A DNA stretch of 41,675 nt from Alphaproteobacteria bacterium (GTDB lineage Bacteria > Pseudomonadota > Alphaproteobacteria > CAAGCB01 > CAG-977): NCBI GenBank assembly GCA_024407875.1, contig JAKSVT010000018.1, positions 1 to 41,675 of the forward strand. The letters are read 5' to 3'. The notes beneath the pieces are model-generated. The model was not told the DNA's origin. It did not search any database and was given only the letters and a program-made list of their open reading frames with translations. Both the position numbers and the translations under genes were made by a program. Shown in pieces: positions 25,401-32,445 of the stretch; position 1 is the stretch's first letter, and every line of letters starts with the position of its first letter.

Positions 25401-28400
25401 AATTGGTGAAATTTTACCTGTTGGAATGCCTGTAATTGGTTTAGATGGAAAAATTATGGGATATGTCGGCGTAAATGGTGAAATCGTTGACGAAGAAGGA
25501 AATCCTGTATTAGGAAAAAATGGTAAGCCATTAAGATATATCGGCAATGGAATGGTTGTCGATGAAAGTGGCAATGTAATAGGAACTGTAATTGGAGAAG
25601 GAATTGTTGTTGATTATACTAATAATGTAATTGGTATAATTGATGATACAGGCAACATAAAATCCAAATCAAATGTACCATTAGAACACAAACTAAAATC
25701 CGATAATACGGTCGTCGATAATACAGCAACAGAAATTGGTAGAGGTATTTTTAATTCTGTAGCTGTTGATAGCAAATGTAAAATTTTAGGCTCAATGAGC
25801 AAAGGTGGTAAAGTTATAAATAAGACTGGTGAAGAAATCGGTCAAATAATGTATGACAGAGCTATCTTAGACAATGAATACAAACAAATTGGTGTAATGT
25901 TGCCAAATGACAACATAATTGACGAACCTTGTCAAATTATTGGTAAAGTTTCACAAAATGGAAAAGCTCTAAATGATAGAAATACAGAACTAGGATGTGT
26001 AAACTTTGACAACTTCGTTCAAGATAGTGACGGTAAAACAATTGGAACAATGATTGTTCGTGGGCCTGCAATTGGATTTGATGGAAAGAGAATTGGCCGT
26101 GTAGTTTCAAGCGGTGAAATCATTAATGATGATGGTGAATCTATAGGTTGCTACGGAAAGAAAGGTGCTATTTACAACAAGAAAAGAGAAATTATTGGTG
26201 TTAGTGATTTACTAAAATACGCTATTAATAACCAAGGTAAAGTTGTTGGAAGAGTTGTAGGTAATAAGTATGCAATTAATAGAGATAGCAATTTAAAGGT
26301 CGGCGAATTAAACGGAAGACAGATTAAAGAAAAAGATTCCAATATCGGTGAATTAACGTATTCTGGACGTAGAGTAATTGGAATTGATGGAAAAATCGTT
26401 GGTACTGTTTTGCCAATAGGTGAAGTTGTTGATGATAGTGGTAAATTACTAGGTACGACAACATCTAGAACATTAGCATATACTCCTGACAATAAATTCT
26501 TAGGAAGAGTTGTACCATTAGGAGATGAATGTAAAAATGCATCAGGTAAAGTATTAGGTAAAGTAAACTTCGATGGTACAATTATTGATGCAAATGGAGA
26601 CGTAATTGGTCGTATGATGGCTAGAGGTAATGCAATTAGCAACTCTGGCGAAGAAATGTGTTCTGTTAAAATATTAAGCACAAGAAATGGAGGCTTATTA
26701 GGAACACCTATATATGATGCTAATGGTAATTTAATTGGTTATGCTGATGAAAACGGCGTCGTAAGAGACATAAATGGAAACGTTATTGGAAAATTATTAC
26801 CTGATGGTAGAGTAGTAGACAATAATGGTAATGTTGTTGGATTTGCAGGTACTCCTGTTTATGATGCTAATGGCAACTTAATAGGATTTGCAGGTGAAGA
26901 CGGTATCGTTAGAGACTTAAATGGAAAAGAAATAGGAAAACTGTTACCTGATGGAAAAGTCGTAGATAATAATGGTAATGTAATCGGCTTTGCTGGTACT
27001 CCTGTTTACGATGCTAATGGTAAATTAATTGGATTTGCCGATGAAAATGGTATCGTTAGAGATCTAAATGGAAAAGTCATAGGCAAAAAATTATCAGATG
27101 GAAAAGTTGTAGATGAAGATGGAAAACTATTAGGTTTTTCAGGAACACCAATATACGATGAAAATGGTAATTTAATTGGTTATGCTGATGAAAATGGCGT
27201 CGTTAGAGACTTTAATGGTAATGTAATAGGAAAATTATTACCTGATGGCAGAGTATTAGATAAAAATGGAAAAGTAATTGGCTTTGCAGGAAGCCCTGTT
27301 TATGACAAAGACGGTAATTTAATTGGCTTTGCTGATGCTACTGGAACCGTTAGAGATTTAAGTGGTAACGTCATTGGAAGAAGGTTAGCTGATGGAAGTG
27401 TTGTTGATAGTAAAAACAACGTGGTTGGTTATGCAGGAACACCTGTTTATGATAAAGAAGGTAAAATCATAGGCTTTGCTGATGCTACTGGAACTGTTAG
27501 AGATACAACAGGAAAAATCATTGGAAAAATGAGACCAGATGGTACAGTAGTTGATGCATCTGGAAAAGTAATTGGAAGAGCAAAAGCTGGCGTTAGCAAA
27601 AAAGCTAATGTTGCTGCAAAAAAAGTTAAATTAGCAGTTTCAAAAGATGGCAAATTCTTAGGTATTGTTGGTGATGACAACTTAGTAAGAGATGCTGAAG
27701 GTAAAATTATTGGCAAAGTTCTAGATGATGGCTCAGTTGTAGATTTAGAAGGAAATGTAGTTGGATCAACAATTGAAGGCGAAGCTGTATTTGATGATTC
27801 AGGAAACTTAATTGGTGTAATATCCAAAGATGGTACTGTATATGATGTAAATGGTGTAGTAATTGGACATATCAACGAAAAAGGCGAAATTATTGATGAA
27901 AAAGGTAATATCGTTGGAACATGGTCTGGTGGAAAATTCACACCTGGAAATGCATCAGGAAAACGCAAATTCCATTTCGGTGATAATAACGATAAAATCG
28001 GATATGTTGACGAAAAAGGAAATGTATACGATGAAAATGGAAAATTAATAGGACACATCGGAGAAGATGGAATAATCTATGATTTAGATGGAAATCCTAT
28101 TGGTGAACCTTATTTTGATGATGAAATTGGTCCAGATGGAAAACCTAAAAATAAAAAAGGTGCAGAAATCTACGGCAAATTTGACCCAAGTGGGTATAAA
28201 TACATGGGTGGTCGTGGAGGAAACTCTGGATTTGGAAACAAGAATAAGAGATACGACCCTGTTAAAGTAAAGGAACTTCAAGCTAAACAATTAGCATACA
28301 GAAAAGCTATTAGACCAGGTATTACTGCAATAGAAAGCGAAGAAGAAAGCAAAAACGCTCTATTAAAGAAACAACATAAAGCTAATAGTTGGAAAGATTT

Positions 28401-29346
28401 AGAAATTGAAAAGAATGTTTCTTCTTATAGAGTTGATATGAGCAGAATGATTTTAGCGGATAAAGCTATACCTGCTGTTTTAACAAGATCTATTGATTCA
28501 AGATATCAAGGAGCTCCTGCATCTGCTATAGTTGAAAGAAACGTCTATGCTGAAAATGGCAGAAAAGTGATAATTCCAGCAGGCTCAAGATTAATTGGTA
28601 AAGTTAACCAATCATCTGATGCTGGTGGTTCAGCCGCTTCTTTCGCTGTTAAATTAGACATCCAATGGAAACGATTAATACGTCCAGATGGTGCAGCATT
28701 CACATTTGAAGAAGGATCTAGTGGAGATTCATCAGGTAGAGGTGGTGTAGCAGGTTATGTAAACTTACAATTACTCAAGAAATATACATTACCTTTGTTA
28801 ACAAGCTCACTTAAATCAGGTGTATTAATTCAAATGGCTTCTAAAGACAAACCTGAAGTTGGTAAAGATGGCCAAGTTGCATTGTCAGATAGACAACAAG
28901 CAAACCAAGATGCACGTGATCAGTTCTCTGATGATATGGAATCATTAATTGATGATATGAGAGAATTGTTGTATAATTCAATTAAACCTGTATTATTCAT
29001 TCCTTCTGGTACAAGAATAACAGTATATTCAAATGCAGATTTATGGCTTCGTTCAGAAGTAGAAGATGATAATCCAGATGATGGCTATTCTAAAGGAAAA
29101 GGCTTAATTAATGAAGCTCATCCTGAAATGAAAGGTGGTAAACCAACAAACAGGAGTTCCGTTTCTGATAGTTCAACAGATGACGCACAACAAGGTAATA
29201 ACCAGAATGGTCAAAGTGCTGCTGATGCTAATGCTCAAAAGCAAATATATTATAACAATTATGGTTCACAACCACCACCGCAGCAACAGTCAACATTACC
29301 ACCTGTTCAACCGCCACCTAAAAAAGACGCACCAGATTTGTTTTAA
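22423..29346 (+). CDS. virB10: Giant repeat-containing VirB10/TrbI protein (2307 aa)
   Basis: The bridging subunit of a type IV secretion core, about five times the usual VirB10 length. It has a ~26-residue cytoplasmic start, a membrane span (27-49) and an Ig-like domain (~95-208; FDQVVLGTIAEGAITV, CKPTEILSGDTSCQINVKW) recalling ASPM/HYDIN-type domains. Then come about 1675 residues of Asp/Gly repeats (from ~234), a charged helix (~1945-1995) and the TrbI beta-barrel domain (~2000-2215; SSYRVDMSRMILADKAIPAV, VIIPAGSRLIGKV, FIPSGTRITVYSN), ending in a Gln/Pro-rich tail. Giant repeat VirB10s are known, such as Helicobacter CagY and the repeat-bearing DotG/IcmE, but these repeats differ. AAGGA precedes the ATG; 27 bases follow virB9. 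The frame is intact throughout. Confidence 0.88.
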   Translation: MRNDEEKEEQLLIGTEEQYLEKSNKRWLIFGIVMFFLFLISVCIYLLGGNDEIADGKLSVGTQSEANTVVKSGDTDLTDWEEDQNTAHAESSVKINVTPEKLSFDQVVLGTIAEGAITVSPGQGSRISILDVKFENMPDSDNGDVFTLDSKCKPTEILSGDTSCQINVKWDPKTARTISANLLIKWRNESIGGTSNNFYVPVSAMAIDTSLCGVCDEAPGGGGSIVDQLRAKGKLILGPDGKPIGYADENGVVYGLDGKRIGTLRPDGKVYDDDGYVIGVAEGTKIALGEGGKIIGNILPDGRVIDKNGKLVGYALQDGTIIDMDGNIIGSAIKTGPVVNKFGHIIGNAMPDGKVLNAGNVVGYIEPDGSVINEQYEILGSLLPMGTVVDVLGKVRGIVLPEATIANAGGETVGRVSPNGTAISNDNEPFGHVVEEGLAIGPGCKFLGRISTDGSVMNQNKTIGHVNNNNLILDSGNNVIGGAVKEGIIIDLSGKVIGRVDKSGNAVDFKENSLGCLLPNGMIVNEAQEVVAGVMPKGTVVASNCGFAGRVYPDGTVIFNNEEHGRVTPDGTVIDEAHNIIGAVSKNGVAVAGGCKIIGLNSIDGDIVDLSSETINGCIRADGQVASEQGVIIGGFPKNYTVIGSDGRLNGFVDENGNVVDRNGKKTSCADWTGLALNNNQTYGFMLPSNSALDRDGHTIGWTFGDGIVKSTDGTTVGKVMPSSDVVDNNGAQIARLTPEGLALNSACGILGRIYKDGRVINDNFERVGYITFSNTILDKEEKFIGRVATAKYGINGQNKYIGYVDENGALINPQGEKVGCLRPDNIFVDDNEKFVAGELKTGVAVNETTNLYARGDVIAKASDLPVDAFIGTVGISSYIQTPEKKITGGIVPPGAAVLDIKTSKVIGKLLPDGTAINKASKIFGKLRMPGGEVIDKAGKVVGKIFVGLRQVIGPNGEIIGVVLDDGTVIDKDGKVIGAATLDGKVFDENGNSIGEILPVGMPVIGLDGKIMGYVGVNGEIVDEEGNPVLGKNGKPLRYIGNGMVVDESGNVIGTVIGEGIVVDYTNNVIGIIDDTGNIKSKSNVPLEHKLKSDNTVVDNTATEIGRGIFNSVAVDSKCKILGSMSKGGKVINKTGEEIGQIMYDRAILDNEYKQIGVMLPNDNIIDEPCQIIGKVSQNGKALNDRNTELGCVNFDNFVQDSDGKTIGTMIVRGPAIGFDGKRIGRVVSSGEIINDDGESIGCYGKKGAIYNKKREIIGVSDLLKYAINNQGKVVGRVVGNKYAINRDSNLKVGELNGRQIKEKDSNIGELTYSGRRVIGIDGKIVGTVLPIGEVVDDSGKLLGTTTSRTLAYTPDNKFLGRVVPLGDECKNASGKVLGKVNFDGTIIDANGDVIGRMMARGNAISNSGEEMCSVKILSTRNGGLLGTPIYDANGNLIGYADENGVVRDINGNVIGKLLPDGRVVDNNGNVVGFAGTPVYDANGNLIGFAGEDGIVRDLNGKEIGKLLPDGKVVDNNGNVIGFAGTPVYDANGKLIGFADENGIVRDLNGKVIGKKLSDGKVVDEDGKLLGFSGTPIYDENGNLIGYADENGVVRDFNGNVIGKLLPDGRVLDKNGKVIGFAGSPVYDKDGNLIGFADATGTVRDLSGNVIGRRLADGSVVDSKNNVVGYAGTPVYDKEGKIIGFADATGTVRDTTGKIIGKMRPDGTVVDASGKVIGRAKAGVSKKANVAAKKVKLAVSKDGKFLGIVGDDNLVRDAEGKIIGKVLDDGSVVDLEGNVVGSTIEGEAVFDDSGNLIGVISKDGTVYDVNGVVIGHINEKGEIIDEKGNIVGTWSGGKFTPGNASGKRKFHFGDNNDKIGYVDEKGNVYDENGKLIGHIGEDGIIYDLDGNPIGEPYFDDEIGPDGKPKNKKGAEIYGKFDPSGYKYMGGRGGNSGFGNKNKRYDPVKVKELQAKQLAYRKAIRPGITAIESEEESKNALLKKQHKANSWKDLEIEKNVSSYRVDMSRMILADKAIPAVLTRSIDSRYQGAPASAIVERNVYAENGRKVIIPAGSRLIGKVNQSSDAGGSAASFAVKLDIQWKRLIRPDGAAFTFEEGSSGDSSGRGGVAGYVNLQLLKKYTLPLLTSSLKSGVLIQMASKDKPEVGKDGQVALSDRQQANQDARDQFSDDMESLIDDMRELLYNSIKPVLFIPSGTRITVYSNADLWLRSEVEDDNPDDGYSKGKGLINEAHPEMKGGKPTNRSSVSDSSTDDAQQGNNQNGQSAADANAQKQIYYNNYGSQPPPQQQSTLPPVQPPPKKDAPDLF
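23122..28150 (+). repeat. Coding repeat region of the giant VirB10: ~16-17-aa Asp/Gly units
   Basis: Degenerate in-frame repeats of the form G-x-V-x-D-x-x-G-x-x-I-G-x-x-x-x-D fill about 5 kb. From total length and unit size I estimate around one hundred units. Three units make a super-unit of about 50 residues. The stretch to about 26700 is diverged and contains all the repeat-region cysteines; the stretch after it is more uniform. Similar GkVvDkdGnviG repeats occur in DUF3659-type proteins of fungi and bacteria, a resemblance recalled rather than searched. Confidence 0.9.
26704..27585 (+). repeat. Six tandem 147-bp repeats within virB10
   Basis: Six head-to-tail copies begin at 26704, 26851, 26998, 27145, 27292 and 27439. 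Each encodes 49 residues, starting (T/S)P(I/V)YD and ending (V/I/L)(V/I/L)G(F/Y/R)(A/S) (protein residues 1428-1721). Copies 1-4 are the most alike, with blocks such as GCTGATGAAAATGG shared; copies 5 and 6 share DATGTVRD. Unit length is a multiple of three, so gain or loss of copies would keep the frame. Confidence 0.92.
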
Positions 29347-29357
29347 CGGGGGAAAAA

Positions 29358-30335
29358 ATGTCTTCAGATCCGTTTCAAGTATTAAGGTCAACTCTACGAT
29401 ATTTATCATATTGGTATGAACAAGATAACGTAGAAGAAGTTGCAATAAACCGCCCTAATGAAATATGGCTTCGTTTACGTGGTCGTAGAGCTCACCCATG
29501 GGCATGTCAATCTGATAAGAACCTTTCAAGGACTTATTTAACCGACATCATGCATATTATTGCAAATACATTCGAATTACCTTTTGATCCTGAATGTGGT
29601 TCACCAGCAGTATATGCAACATTACCTGGAGACCACCGTTTTACAGGAATTGCTGGTAAAAACGTAATGTATGATAACGAAGATTTAACTGGTGGAATTG
29701 CAATGGCAATTCGTGTTCACTCAGAAGAATTAAAATTCGGATTAGATGCTTATGGTTTAAAACAAGGTGAACGACTTCAAAAATTAAATAAATTAGCTGA
29801 AGTTGAAAACCCTGAAGATCCATATGAACGTTTATTATTATCTATTAAACGTGGCGATCATATTTTAGTTTCTGGTGCTACAGCTACAGGTAAAACAACA
29901 TTTTTAAACAACTTACTTACAATTCTAGAGCCTCATAAAAGAGTTTTAACAATTGAAGATACTCGAGAATTGATTGTTCCTCATCCTAATCATGTTCATT
30001 TAGTATTATCTCGTACAGAACAGACTAATACAATGACCTACCCAAAGCTTATCGACTTAGTTGTGCGTTTTACTCCTGATGCTATTATTGGTGGTGAAAT
30101 TTCAACAGCTAACGCTGGCGCATTATGGGAATTAATGGGATCAGGACATGATAACTGTTTTGCAACAATCCATGCTGAAAATTCTGAAGCTGCATATAAA
30201 GCATTTACAGATAGAATCTTACACTGCTATCCAACAATTGATCGTGAAAAAACTATTGCAGAAATGCATGAAAAATTGCGTGTTGTCCAAATTAACCGTC
30301 AAGGCAATATACGTGCTGTAACAGAGGTAACCTAA
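29358..30335 (+). CDS. virB11: VirB11-family type IV secretion ATPase
   Basis: The hexameric ATPase that energises secretion or assembly at the cytoplasmic face of the inner membrane. At 325 residues it has typical length. The N-terminal domain (residues 1-~150; VEEVAINRPNEIWLRLRG) is VirB11-like. Walker A is SGATATGKTT (K179), the Asp box is LTIEDTRELIVPHPNHVHL, Walker B is DAIIGGEIST (E247), and the His box is GSGHDNCFATIHAENS (H264, H272). GATATGKT replaces the common G(G/P)TGSGKT but keeps the essential GKT. It starts 11 bases after virB10 with a GGGGG ribosome site. No VirB4 or VirD4 partner is in the window. Confidence 0.93.
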   Translation: MSSDPFQVLRSTLRYLSYWYEQDNVEEVAINRPNEIWLRLRGRRAHPWACQSDKNLSRTYLTDIMHIIANTFELPFDPECGSPAVYATLPGDHRFTGIAGKNVMYDNEDLTGGIAMAIRVHSEELKFGLDAYGLKQGERLQKLNKLAEVENPEDPYERLLLSIKRGDHILVSGATATGKTTFLNNLLTILEPHKRVLTIEDTRELIVPHPNHVHLVLSRTEQTNTMTYPKLIDLVVRFTPDAIIGGEISTANAGALWELMGSGHDNCFATIHAENSEAAYKAFTDRILHCYPTIDREKTIAEMHEKLRVVQINRQGNIRAVTEVT

Positions 30336-30359
30336 TAATTCTTACAAAGGGAGGGTACA

Positions 30360-32378
30360 ATGACCGATATGATATCTACTTTACCGGAAATTACACTTCC
30401 TCGTAGCTCAATTAATGCCAACACATTAACGATAGAAGACGCTCCTGAAGTAGTATGTAAGTTACCTTATTACTCTGAGCTTTCTGCAAGAATACAACCA
30501 TCTAAAACTTTAGAAAATAACGCTACTCTTGTTTTGAATTTACCGGAAATAAGCGTAACAGGTGAAAATGAAAAAGTTTTAATACCTATAAATTTTCCAT
30601 TTAGACCTGATGCACCAATTGATTTAATTGTTAGAACTTTACCTGCTGAAAAAAATACAGCTGTATTAAAATTATTATTCTCAAACAATCAATATAATCT
30701 AAATACTCATATACAAAAGAATTTTAGTTCAAACAATTCTAACAATCAAAAACTAAATAGTGATAATATTATAAATAATCAGATTAAAACAAATGTTGAA
30801 GACGTTTATTCTGAAATTGCTCCAATAAAAACTGTTGGTTTCGTAATTAAACTTATTCCTGATCATATTTTTAAAATTGTTCCTGAAATAAACAATCAAA
30901 AAAATTTTAAAATGCATGATGTAAAGATGGAATTAGAAATAACCCCTTCTAACCAAAATTCTTTTACAGAAAGATTAAATGCTTTTATTGATGATCCAAC
31001 ATATGAATATAAAATTCCTGAGGAAACTGCAGAAACCATTGAACCTGAACAAGAAATTGCACAAGAAAAAGTTCAAAATCAAGATGATGGAATCAATGAA
31101 ACTACACCAGCAAAAATCCAACCAATAATAGATGATGATATAGATGTAGATGAATTGTTATTCAAAAAATTGAGAAAGCCTAGTGAAGAAGGAACAAATA
31201 ACGAATTAAATGACGATCAAATAGATGATGAAAGTGAAGCTGCACAAACATTAAATATTTCTGAAAATGTAGAAGAGTCCGTTTCATTAAACGATGAAAG
31301 TATGACAAGTGCTATACACGTACTTAAAAACAACCACTTGAATAATCTCTCTATAAATAAAGACAAAGCTGAAATCGATAGTGTAAAATCTAACGCTGGC
31401 AATGAACAAGTAAACATTCAAGAAATTCCAGAAGTTGATGAACATGATAAAGAAGTTATGACTAGAACAACAATCAACAATTTAAAAAATTGTATTGAAG
31501 AAAGAATTGATGGATTTATTTATCATCCTACGAATTCAAAAATGCCTATTGTAGTCACGAAAATAGGAGCTTTTGCACTTGAAACAAATAATACTATCCC
31601 TGATTTATCTACAATTACAGTAAAAATAAAAAATTTAGAGATACCCCTTGAACAAAATTCTTTAAATTCAATAATTGAAGACGGTGAAAATTTACCTCAT
31701 CCTTTTAAAAATGATTGGAAAGCATTAGGATTTGCAATTGATCGATTAAATGATGCTGATGAAAAATTAGCAAATAGTTTTAAAGATTTAATACCACAAC
31801 CAAATCCTCGATTGGCATCTGCGTTAATCAATTTTATAAGAACTCATCAAAGCAATTTTAATTTTGCTTCATGGGCTGGAGAAAATGCTTACAATATTCT
31901 TTCAAAAATAGATAACGGAAGCAAATTAATAAATAAGATAGAAAAAGATTTCAAATTATCCAGCAAAAAAGCTGTTGATAAATCAGGAAATCCGTGGAAA
32001 GCTTATGATATACCAATCCTAAATGGAAATGCTATTGAGCCTGTATCCCTATATATATGGAGAAATAGCGAAATTGATGAAGAATTATTAAACAAAGTTA
32101 GAATTCAAACCGAAGTAAGATTTGTTCTAGATTTGAATTTATCCAAAATGGGAAAACTTCAATTAGAAGGATTAGCAAACAGATCTAAAAAAACTTTTGC
32201 TCTTACAATTAAACATGAACATAATCTACCAAAAGAATTTGCAATAACATGCCAAGACATTTTTAATCAAACATTATCTGCTATGGCTTATAATGGAACG
32301 CTTAGTGTTAAACAAAGCGATGAATTTATAAAATTTTATCCAGCTGAGGCTAAACAAACCTCAGGTTATTGGGCATAA
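30360..32378 (+). CDS. Acidic 672-aa protein with FliK-like C-terminal region
   Basis: Not firmly recognised. There is no signal peptide or membrane span. The N-terminal ~190 residues are beta-rich. Residues ~215-360 are an acidic, presumably disordered linker. A second folded part begins near 375 with GAFALETNNTIPDLSTITVKI, a pattern seen in FliK-type proteins. The C-terminal ~120 residues (RFVLDLNLSKMGKLQLEGL, FALTIKHEHNLPKEFAITC) have the beta-beta-alpha rhythm of the FliK C-terminal domain, which controls hook length. GGGAGG lies just before the ATG, 24 bases after virB11, and a strong terminator follows the stop. In context it could be a length-control or assembly factor for the VirB9/10/11 complex, or for flagella; both are inference. 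Confidence 0.5.
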   Translation: MTDMISTLPEITLPRSSINANTLTIEDAPEVVCKLPYYSELSARIQPSKTLENNATLVLNLPEISVTGENEKVLIPINFPFRPDAPIDLIVRTLPAEKNTAVLKLLFSNNQYNLNTHIQKNFSSNNSNNQKLNSDNIINNQIKTNVEDVYSEIAPIKTVGFVIKLIPDHIFKIVPEINNQKNFKMHDVKMELEITPSNQNSFTERLNAFIDDPTYEYKIPEETAETIEPEQEIAQEKVQNQDDGINETTPAKIQPIIDDDIDVDELLFKKLRKPSEEGTNNELNDDQIDDESEAAQTLNISENVEESVSLNDESMTSAIHVLKNNHLNNLSINKDKAEIDSVKSNAGNEQVNIQEIPEVDEHDKEVMTRTTINNLKNCIEERIDGFIYHPTNSKMPIVVTKIGAFALETNNTIPDLSTITVKIKNLEIPLEQNSLNSIIEDGENLPHPFKNDWKALGFAIDRLNDADEKLANSFKDLIPQPNPRLASALINFIRTHQSNFNFASWAGENAYNILSKIDNGSKLINKIEKDFKLSSKKAVDKSGNPWKAYDIPILNGNAIEPVSLYIWRNSEIDEELLNKVRIQTEVRFVLDLNLSKMGKLQLEGLANRSKKTFALTIKHEHNLPKEFAITCQDIFNQTLSAMAYNGTLSVKQSDEFIKFYPAEAKQTSGYWA

Positions 32379-32410
32379 TAATCTTCAAAAAATTATTTAT
32401 ATCAATAGTA

Positions 32411-32443
32411 AAAAAATGTGGAGAATTTTTCTCCACATTTTTT
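32411..32443. terminator. Bidirectional intrinsic terminator closing the virB9-11 operon
   Basis: AAAAAATGTGGAG and CTCCACATTTTTT form a perfect 13-bp stem, extendable to 15 bp with a three-base loop. T runs occur on both strands. It lies 32 bases past the stop of the FliK-like gene and three bases from the stop of the convergent outer-membrane protein gene. Confidence 0.92.
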
Positions 32444-32445
32444 AA

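Noticed and set aside
23370-28058. Several long open frames on the minus strand opposite virB10 (for example 23370-23804, 24864-25574, 26172-26681, 27447-28058)
   Set aside because: They are mirror images of the repeat codons (Pro/Ser/Thr-rich translations), have no ribosome sites and lie inside a clearly coding gene.
23122-28150. CRISPR array or non-coding satellite
   Set aside because: The repeats are in-frame coding, directly adjacent without spacers, and substitutions follow a protein pattern.
23122-28150. RHS/YD toxin repeats
   Set aside because: The units lack the YD/RY signature and polymorphic toxin tip; the C-terminus is a VirB10/TrbI domain.
29135-29419. Plus-strand frame bridging the virB10 end and virB11 start
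   Set aside because: It is a shifted frame of the Gln/Pro-rich virB10 tail and overlaps the virB11 start; the translation has no protein-like character.
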